From positions 81,835,525-81,899,524 of the forward strand of contig CM043958.1 in the NCBI GenBank assembly GCA_014529385.2: DNA of 64,000 bases, in the 5' to 3' direction. A program made the position numbers and the translations under genes. Under the pieces are notes generated by a model that was given only the letters and a program-made list of their open reading frames with translations, did no database searches and had not been told where the DNA came from. Origin of the DNA: Adiantum capillus-veneris (lineage: Eukaryota; Streptophyta; Polypodiopsida; Polypodiales; Pteridaceae). Of the stretch, positions 56,477 through 64,000 are shown one piece after another; the first letter of the stretch is position 1; every line of letters starts with the position of its first letter.

Positions 56477-58853
56477 TGCTCGGGCTGCTTTGAAGTGTAT
56501 CGTTAATGATCAAGCAAACATAAATATATATATGTAAGAAAGAGAGAGAAGGGGGAAGGGGGTGCTTGTTGCACTAATGCCTTCTTACAAATCTGTCATG
56601 ACCAATCAAGGTGAGATTAGTATTTGTTCAACATAGCCTGAGTACATTACACCACAACACATCACAAGAAAAAAGCCACCCCAATCACTGTCTTAAGGCC
56701 AGGGGAGTCCTCTCCACCCTGTCGCCCTCTTACAGCATGTGGGATTTATGGATAAATTGATAACAATACCCGGAGACAAGCTATCAAGAACTTAAATAAA
56801 ACACCAAGACACTTACACATCATTATTGTCCATGACTTCACGTTGGAAGGGAGACAAGGTATCCATGCTTAGTCCAAATTCACCCTCCTTGATTCAGCAA
56901 ATGTTGGGCTTACACTAGTAGGAGAAATGATAGATTTCCTACCCTCAATTTAATGATCACTCTCTCTTACACTGGCATAGAGTTCCCTTGCTAATAACCA
57001 CTAATCCAACACATACATATGCCTAATGCCAATTAGATTCCACTCAAGAGCTCCTTCTCAAGAGGTTGAGCTTGGCTTCTCAAGCTATAGCATAGTGCTC
57101 TTTCTTCTCCCCCCTTTTTTGTGCTAGCTACACCCTCCTTTTATAGTAATTTTGAAGGCTAGGGTTACTCCTCTAACCATGGTTGGGTTAGATTTTCAGC
57201 AATTTATCTAATTTCTTTTGCTTGGAATTATCAAGAAGTTGGTGGGGAAAGTGAGAGGAGAGAAATGGAGGTGATAGGACTTTTCATAGTGGGTTAGTGT
57301 TAGTAGAGTTAGTATTAATTTACAAATGGAATTGGATATTTACAATGGGAGTATCCATGTAGGATACAAATAAGGAAGAAAAACTCTTAAGAGGTAAGAA
57401 AAGGTGGATTTCTTACAAGGTTGATGCTCCAAGTGTCTTGAGTAGGGCCAATTTTGATGCTTGTTGACGGTCCACTAGCTTTGACGGTACATTTTTTCTC
57501 CACTCTTGACCTTCCTTGAGAGACAAGGTAATTGAATCTGAGTAATCAACCACCATGATGCTGTCTTTTAAGAGAAGAGGCTGAATTTTGTGGTTTTTTT
57601 GATAGATATGGGTAATTTGGAGGAGGAAAAATGAGACTAGGTGGTCAATTTTGGAATGGAATTGTGTGTGGGAGGTATGAGTTCACCATGGTTTCTCTTA
57701 TTCTTCAAGGTTGAGGAGAAGGTGAGTAGGGTGCAGAGAGGAGTGGTGAGAGAGGTGGGGATGATGAGTGGAGAAGTGTGTGTGAAAGAGGAAAATGATA
57801 AAGTGGAAGAGAGAGTGTGGCTGCATAGCATGGGAAAACTGGGATCCACTAATAAAATCATAGCTCACAGCTCGTAGCTCAAAAAAATATGAAAAAATTT
57901 GAGGCAAAAGTTCAGCCCACGAGCTACAACTTTTCTTTGTATCACCTTTTCAAATTCAGAGAGCAAGTGAACTTTAAAAATTCAGCAAAACCGACCGTTT
58001 TTTTCCACTGCACAAGGTCCTTGTGGGATCCTTCTTTGGATGATTCTTTTGAATACCTCCAAGAGTGAGCCCTCCATAGTGCATGTATGCATGCCACCTA
58101 CCCTTGACCTTATTTGGTAGGTCTATAATTGAAGATATTGTTGAGATCATGATATAAGTGAATAGTACAACTAAGAAAATCAAATATTGAGGGGTCTAAA
58201 AAATATGTACATGTCAAATATAAATAATATAAGTGGAAAAAATATAAAGGGGTCAAAAGAAATCTCTCTCATTATGAGGCTACCATAAAAAGATAAATAT
58301 TTTTGGTGTTCTAATTTTTTTAGAAAAAAAACAAAATAGATGTAGGAAGGGAAAAATCACAATAGTGAAAAAATATACACATAAATAAAACTAGTTTTTT
58401 TGGATTTTTGTTGGGGTGGAGTTACACCAAATATAAAAGAAGCTTACATGAAAATATTTCTATATGGAATAAAGAGTATGAAAAATGGTAAGAAAAATTG
58501 TGGTAATGGTGAGGCAATGTACAGAGCATAAATAACACACACCTAGGTAGAAATATTTAAATAAATACCAAAATAATTATGAAAAAATCTTTTATTTAGG
58601 CCCTATATACAAAGAAATATTTACATACGCATGGGCCATAATATACTTATATTTTTTATTTTTTTGGCTCAACTAGCCCAATGACAAGCTAATTGAGGGT
58701 TTTTTATTTCAGTAAGGAGATATGGGAAAAGTCCCCTAACTCACACGCACTTATATACAGTGAAAGGGTGAGGGTAACCACAGTGTTTGAGTGATTTGAT
58801 AGGGTGAGATAACTCACTATGGCAATTACAGAGAGCCGAAAGAACGGCTATCA
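56122..58853. mobile_element. Insert X, full copy (2732 bp)
   Basis: Interrupts the A 3' UTR and is flanked on both sides by CTAG (56118-56121, 58854-58857); the empty site reads CATACTAGTTAAA. Ends are TGAGGCGG...GGCTATCA, i.e. TG...CA. The right end also has a short hairpin AGCCG-AAAGAA-CGGCT, four bases before CTAG and T, which is reminiscent of Helitron 3' ends. But the left end lacks TC and the site is not A/T. No LTR pair, terminal inverted repeat or transposase frame. Left 1.78 kb is shared with 1885-3643; 57906-58853 is AT-rich DNA unique in this window. Class undetermined. Confidence 0.65.
56384..56473. repeat. (GA)45 microsatellite
   Basis: 90-bp GA tract, homologous to the 66-bp tract at 2147-2212. 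Confidence 0.97.
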
Positions 58854-58937
58854 CTAGTTAAATTTGTGCACAATTAAAAGAGGATTAGTCTTATAAGACA
58901 AAAACATGAGTCATTTAAAAGAGAGTTGTACATTTGC

Positions 58938-60245
58938 TTACTCTAATGTAGCATTGTAAGCATTGACAAGGTTCATACTATCCTTAAGTTGTACTCCTTG
59001 CATCCATTTAGCATCTTCAAAAGGATAATTTTTGAACTTAATAAGATACCGTCGGATTATCTTACCATGTCGTAGTACCTTGTCTTCATGCCGAAGGACA
59101 GCTTCGGGTTGTAGCACCTCTTCTTGGTCTTCAATTTCAGGAGGATCTTCCATAATTGGTTCAATTGGTGGCTCTCCTTTGTAGGGCTTAAGTAGGCTTA
59201 CATGAAAGGCATTGTGTATAAGCCAATGGTTGGGAAACTTGAGTTGATAAGCCATCTCATTGATAGGCTTCAAGATTTGGAAAGGACCATAGTATCTTTT
59301 TGCTAGTTTAGCATAATACTTTTGATGGCCCGTAGGATTTTTGCCCGTCGTTTGCCTTAATCGAGCCTTAGGAAACTTGAGTAAGACCCAATCATTTTCG
59401 TTGAACATTAAGGCTCTTCTATGCTTATCAGCAGCAGCTTTTTGCCTTGATTGAGAGATGGCAATAGCCTCCCTAACAAGAATCTTTTGAAAAGATTCTT
59501 GTAGGTCACGGCTATATTCATCGGCGGCGAAGATCTTCCCATGTACTTTGAGTAGCAAGGGACTTTTAGGTCTTCCCTCTATGATCTCGAAAGGTGCTTT
59601 CCCGGTAGAAGTATGGACAATATTATTGTAGGCATACTCTACTAGAGGTAAATACTTTTCCCATTGTGAGCGTTGATCTACTTCGGTAACATAATTCTTG
59701 AGTAGATCGAGTATCGTAAGATTGGCTATCTCACTTTGGCCATCCGTTTGTGGGTGATAGGCCGAAGAGAAATTCAATCTTGTTCCTAGATTTTCAAAGA
59801 GACCTTTCCAGAAATTACTGGTCATTCTAGGATCTCTATCTGACACGATGGATGTGGGTAATCCATGGTGCTTGAAAATCTGAGATATGAAGAGAGTTGC
59901 CATTTGATGTGCCTTAATAGTCTTTTTGACAGGAATAAAATGTGCTTGCTTGCTAAACCTGTCGACTATTGTCCATATTCCTGTATTCCCATGGATAGAC
60001 TTGGGTAATCCAAAGATGAAATCCATGGATATACTCTCCCATGGTGAATTTGGAATAGGCAATGGATGGAGTAATCCAGGTTGCTTCCCTCTATCATACT
60101 TGGTCTTTTGGCATACTACACATTTTGAAACATACTCTTGTATGTCCACTTTCAGGGTAGGCCAATAGAAATACGTCTCTACTCCTCGGAGAGTAGGTTG
60201 AGTACTTCTATGCCCTGCATATGGAGGAGCATGGGATTCATACAT
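58938..60245 (-). pseudogene. pol: A2 integrase and chromodomain-like end
   Basis: 435-aa frame from an internal Met (MYESHAPPYAGHRSTQ). Zinc region HAPPYAGH...CVVCQKTKYD; core SMDFIFGLP, IVSDRDPRMTS, DGQSE; C-terminal NDWVLLKFPKARLRQTTG; chromodomain-like EDKVLRHGKIIRRYLIKFKN. Three extra residues (ILVREA where B1 has IKDA) come from a small insertion near 59478. Catalytic D, D, E motifs are all visible, and the frame is open to the natural stop. It could encode an isolated integrase only if started internally. Confidence 0.9.
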
Positions 60246-60588
60246 AACCTTCTCACGAAGGGAATGGGTAACACATAGCCTATTGCCGTGGAGAAGATAA
60301 CTATCCTACAAGGTGAATGGTTCCTCTTTCTTCCCCAAAGCAAGGGCTGACATTATGTCTCTAAAGTCAGGGTCAGTAGCATACTCATCTATCATAGAGG
60401 ATAGATCATTGTGAGTAGTTATAGACACCGCATTAACTTTTGGCCGTCGTGAAAGTGCATCGGCAACTTGATTGTGCTTACCAGCTATGTGAGCAATATG
60501 GAAATTAAATTACGAAAGAAAATTTGCCCACCTCATTTGTTTGTCGGAAAGCTTGGTTTGCGTCATGAAATACTTGAGACTTTGGTGG
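60246..60588 (-). pseudogene. pol: A2 RNase H-integrase linker, broken
   Basis: Reads as pol with stops: CAA to TAA in LS*FNFH near 60510 and CAG to TAG in L*DSYLLHGN near 60307. Both are C-to-T changes, as expected of deaminated methylcytosine in a silenced element. Confidence 0.85.
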
Positions 60589-62325
60589 TCAGTTCGTAGG
60601 ATAAATGGAGTTCCATGTGTCTAGGGCATGTAGAACAGCTAAAAGCTCTTTCTCATAAATTCCCAAGACTCGTTCATCACTATTGAGCCTTCGGCTCTCA
60701 TATGCTATGGCATGCCCTTCTTGAAGCAAAACCGCTCCAAGGCAATCACCACACGCATCACATTGGACCTCAAATGGCTTTGAGAGATCCGGAAGCACTA
60801 GGACTGGTTGGGAAGTAATCTTCTCTTTGAGTTTTTCAAAAGCATTTTTCTCCTTAGCAGTCCATACAAACTTAACGTTCTTCTTTGTTAAGTCGTGTAG
60901 TGGTCCTGTTACTTGAGAGAATTTTTCTATGAAGCGTCTATAGTATGCACACATACCAATAAAGCTTCTTAGCTCATGTAGATTCCTTGGGTTAGGCCAT
61001 GATTTTATAACCTCTAACTTTGATGGATCCATACGAATACCATCGTGAGAGATAATATGACCTAGATATTGAATCTCTTGAAGGAAGAATTCACTTTTCT
61101 TTTGGTTGAGAAAAAGTTTGTTCTCCCTCAAGGCTTGAAAAATCACTTGGAGATGTTGCTTATGTTCCTCCAAAGACTTGGAGTAGATGATGATATCATC
61201 AAAGAACACCCTAGTGAATTTACGATATGGTCTAAAAATTTTCTCCATGAGACGATTGAAAGTAGCTAGTGCATTAGTCAAGCCAAAAGGCATGACTAGA
61301 TATTCATAAAGACCAAATGTTGTGCGAAACGCGGTCTTTAGGATATCTTCATCCACTATCCTTATTTGATGATAGACACTCTTAAGGTCAATCCTACTGA
61401 AGTAGGTAGAGCCTTGTAGCTTATCAAACAGATCTTCTACCCGAGGCACGGGAAATCTATTTTTGATAGTGATATGGTTTAGTGTTCGATAGTCCACACA
61501 CATACGGTATGTACCATCTTTCTTTTGCACTAAAAGGACTGGAGAACAAAAGGGAGAGGAACTAGGCCTCACCATCCCTTTGTCTACCAATTCCTGTACT
61601 TGCCTCATAATCTCCTCTTGTTGAGCTTGTGAGACTCGATAAGGAGGTTTGTTAGGCGGTGAGCTTCCTGCAAGGAGCTCAACACGATGGTCATCATCCC
61701 CTCGTTTTGGAGGTAGGTCCATAGGGATATCATCGATGAACACATCTGGGAATCCTTTTAGAAAAGTAGACAAGTCTAACTCTTCTTGATTCCTATCATT
61801 TTCATTTGATGAAACATTATTAGCTTTTAGAGACTCTTTGACATAAATCATGTACGCAGAAACTGAGCTCTTCATTGATTTATCAAAAGAAAGAGGATTT
61901 ACAAGTGGAATAGTGCGACCACGCTCACTAGCATCTATATACATGTTCTTTCCCCTGTAGGTGAAGTAAATTCTCCTTTCAGGGAACTTCATGTTGGCAG
62001 CCATGCGATCAAACCATGGTGCCCCTAGGATAACATCCTGATGTTGGAGAGGAGAGATGAAGAAGTCTTCTTTGTCGACATAGCTTTGGACATGAAGCCT
62101 CAACTTCCCAATCAAGGGAGTAACGGAGGCTTGTTGTCCCTTGAAAGCTGCATCAGTTGTTACTATATCTCCCATCTCAAAAGCTTGAATGCCCAACTTG
62201 GTGGCCAACTCTATTGATATGAAGTTGAGAGTAGAGCCAGGGTCAAACAAGATGAAGGCATCATGCTCTCTTACCTTTCCCCAAGCATAGGAGAGTGATG
62301 ATCCTTTGCAATGAGCATGCAACAA
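60589..62325 (-). pseudogene. pol: A2 protease-RT-RNase H
   Basis: 578-aa frame. The first residues (MLHAH) come from the junction with B2, then CKGSSLSYAWGKVREHDAFI and protease FDPGSTLNF; RT with QKKDGTYRMCVDYRTLNH, catalytic FFDDII and a single copy of HDGIRMDPSKLEVIKSWPNP; RNase H DACGDCLGAVLLQ. A Gly-to-Val change in LKSVYHQIRI (family LKSGYHQI) affects a conserved RT motif. A 17-bp deletion near 60611 (after TAAATGGAG) ends the frame as TWNSIYPTN. Confidence 0.9.
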
Positions 62326-62553
62326 TTCGATGTGGCGTTTGGAGGTGAGGGCTTCACGGAGTCCTCTAAGCTACGCCATGTAGCTATGCACTTTCAAAAG
62401 TCTTCCAGGCAATGGTGGTCTAGCCTACGAGCCAACGGTGAAGCTCCACGAACATGGAAAGCTTTAAGAGCTTCCATTATGAAGCTCTTTTTGGCCACCG
62501 ATGCCAAAGACAGTACTCACCGAATGGCGAAGCTTAAAGCTCTCTCCCAATGA
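62319..62553 (+). pseudogene. gag: B2 gag core, N-truncated
   Basis: QFDVAFGGEGFTESSKLRHV, AMHFQKSSRQWWSSLRANGE and on to AKDSTHRMAK, identical in register to B1 including the frameshift. The ATG at 62311 comes from A2 antisense sequence plus junction filler (MSMQ), so it is not a native start. Confidence 0.85.
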
Positions 62554-62754
62554 ATCCATCCACAAATATGTAGACAAGTTTTGGGACCTACAACTCAAAT
62601 CCACTGTCTTCAAAAAGTTGGATTTTGGAGAGCAAAAGCAACAAATTGTGCGGGCTTAACCGAAGAAATGGCAGAGTATGTCAACTCCCAAAGGCCACGT
62701 ACCATATCGGCAGTAATACACCATATTATGGTGGCCTCTTGAATCAATTTCCAA
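62554..62754 (+). pseudogene. gag: B2 gag middle, broken
   Basis: ESIHKYVDKFWDLQLKSTVF continues in a shifted frame, then a one-base difference at ATTGTGCGGGC and a TGA in GGCCTCTTGAATC (B1 has CGA) interrupt it. Confidence 0.75.
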
Positions 62755-63564
62755 ATGGGGGCTAAAAGAAATAATAAGCCCCCGGAAAACAAGGGTTCCA
62801 ATGAGCCTAAGGGGAAGGACAATGTCCAAAAGTCTCCTAAGGGAAACTCCAACAAAGCTAAAGAGAAGGGAGTTGACAAAGGTAAGAACAAACTCTCTCC
62901 TGAAGAGCTTGAGCGTTATCGTAAGGATAACCGGTGTTTCAAGTGCGGCGAACAAGGGCATGCGTACCATGCTTGTCCCCAAAAGAACAACTGCCAAGAT
63001 CCTCCTAGAGCTTCCTTGGTTGAAATCCAAGAGGAGGAGACTCACCAAACTCATCACAAAGGATCTCCTCTATGCCATGCTTGGGGAAAGGTAAGAGAAC
63101 ATGATGCTTTTATTCTCTTTGACCCTGGTTCTACTCACAATTTTATATCTATAGAGTTGGCTACCAAGCTAAGCATACAATCCTACGAGATGGGAGATGT
63201 CCTACCTGCAGACAGTGCCTTCAAGGGGCAAGAAGCTTCAGTCACTCCCTTAATCGGGAAATTGAGACTTCATGTCCAAGGCTATGTGGACAAAGAGGAC
63301 TTCTTTATCTCTCCTCTCAAGCATGAGGATGTAATCCTAGGGGCACCATGGTTTGACCGCCTGGCTGCCGATGTTAAATTTCCTGAAAGGAGAATCTCCT
63401 TTAAGTTCAGGGAAAAAGACATGTATATAGATGCTAAGGAAATGGGTAACACTATTCCCATGGTACATACACCAGCTTTCAACAAGTCAATAAAGAGCTC
63501 TATTTCTGTGTACATGATTTTTGTTAAAGATTCTCAAAATGAACCTAATGCTTTAGCAAAATAA
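62755..63564 (+). pseudogene. gag-pol: B2 zinc knuckle and protease
   Basis: 269-aa frame from an internal Met (MGAKRNNKPPENKGSNEPKG). CCHC knuckle CFKCGEQGHAYHACP near residue 62-76, then LCHAWGKVREHDAFILFDPG, the protease loop FDPGSTHNFISIELATKL and the DVILGAPWFDRLAAD segment (B1 has R for G here). Stops at the same TAA as B1 (NALAK*NKSN). Confidence 0.9.
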
Positions 63565-64000
63565 AATAAAAGCAACCAAAAGGAATTAGAGTTATCCAAT
63601 TTTCTCAAGGGGTTTCAAGATGTTTTTATTGACGACATCCCTTGTGAGCTACCTCCTAAACGAGGTAATGATGACCATGCAATCGAACTTTTTCCAGGAA
63701 GTTCACCGCCTAACAAACCTCCTTATAGAGTTTCTCAAGCTCAACAAGAGGAGATTATGCGGCAAGTGCATGAGTTAGTTGAGAAGGGCATGGTTAGACC
63801 TAGCTCATCTCCATTTTGCTCATCTGTGCTATTAGTGCAAAAGAAAGACGACACATATTGTATGTGTGTCGACTATAGAGCACTAAATAGGATCACTATC
63901 AAAAATAGGTTTCCCGTTCCACGGGTAGAAGACCTATTTGATAAGCTACAAGGATTGAACTACTTCAGTAGGATTGACCTAAAAAGTGGCTATCATCAAA
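63565..64000 (+). pseudogene. pol: B2 reverse transcriptase, window-truncated
   Basis: NKSNQKELELSNFLKGFQDV, ELPPKRGNDDHAIELFPGSS, then YRVSQAQQEEIMRQVHELVE and VQKKDDTYCMCVDYRALNRI (Gly to Asp in the conserved KKDG). Open to the last base at LKSGYHQ; the catalytic FFDD lies beyond the window. Confidence 0.88.

Larger units (their letters stand above)
58854..62318 (-). mobile_element. Gypsy chromovirus A2, 5'-truncated
   Basis: Second copy of A pol. It lacks the 132-bp RT duplication and the 17-bp integrase insertion of A1, so those arose in A1 alone. It is cut after the protease N-terminus (near CTTTGCAATGAGCAT) and fused to B gag; its own gag, primer-binding site and 5' LTR are absent. Damage specific to A2: two stops and a 17-bp deletion in the RNase H-integrase interval. 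Confidence 0.9.
62319..64000 (+). mobile_element. Gypsy element B2, partial, runs off the window
   Basis: Matches B1 from about 14152 to 15840. It begins mid-gag at CAATTCGATG, fused head-to-head with A2 pol through a few filler bases. It shares with B1 the gag frameshift and the protease-RT stop but lacks B1's extra A (14613) and TGA (15491). Confidence 0.92.

Overview
The window is plant nuclear DNA that consists almost entirely of nested, decayed LTR retrotransposons. It shows Ty3/gypsy chromoviruses with C-terminal chromodomain-like ends, Ty1/copia elements with DD35E integrases, primer-binding sites complementary to plant initiator tRNA-Met (TGGTATCAGAGC), long GA/CA microsatellites and a broken P-L-S pentatricopeptide-repeat (PPR) gene. 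The repetitive PPR style and the absence of any compact gene set suggest a large-genome land plant, perhaps a fern or other seed-free plant. The lineage is an inference. No intact host gene, rRNA, tRNA or CRISPR array was seen.

Layout: 1-3652 is an LTR plus 3' UTR fragment of gypsy family 'A' interrupted by an unidentified insert ('X'). 3653-12581 is a nearly complete A element on the minus strand (A1), with two 1.6-kb LTRs and a damaged gag-pol. 12582-18834 is a related gypsy family 'B' element on the plus strand (B1), starting with only the last ~0.3 kb of its 5' LTR. 19368-22294 is a 3'-truncated copia element on the minus strand (C1) and 22763-24935 a decayed gag-like gene. 25.0-27.3 kb holds microsatellites and a ~600-bp duplication. 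27466-29967 is a PPR pseudogene, and 30.0-34.3 kb is mostly unrecognised DNA with copia scraps.

From 34343 to 45084 runs an old gypsy element on the plus strand (E). It is split by a non-autonomous LTR element (D, 34518-41446), which is itself split by a copia element with intact LTRs and target duplication (C2, 35308-39240). At 45085 the E element is cut by the first 1.29 kb of a B-type LTR. That LTR is cut at 46374 by a tandem array of five A-type LTR units (46375-55842). The fifth unit leads into a full copy of insert X (56122-58853), the pol of a second A element (A2, minus strand, to ~62318) and then, at an abrupt junction, a second B gag-pol (B2, plus strand) that runs off the window end.

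The main structural inference is that the two ends of the window are two copies of one ancestral locus, in the order E, B-LTR left half, A with insert X, B-LTR right half, B gag-pol. The B LTR pieces at 45085-46374 and 12582-12890 fit together exactly at a 4-bp AGCT target duplication, yet lie about 34 kb apart in the wrong order. Damage shared by B1 and B2 and the shared X copy agree with a large tandem duplication. The second copy then lost about 5 kb, and the A LTR was amplified into a two-unit higher-order repeat.
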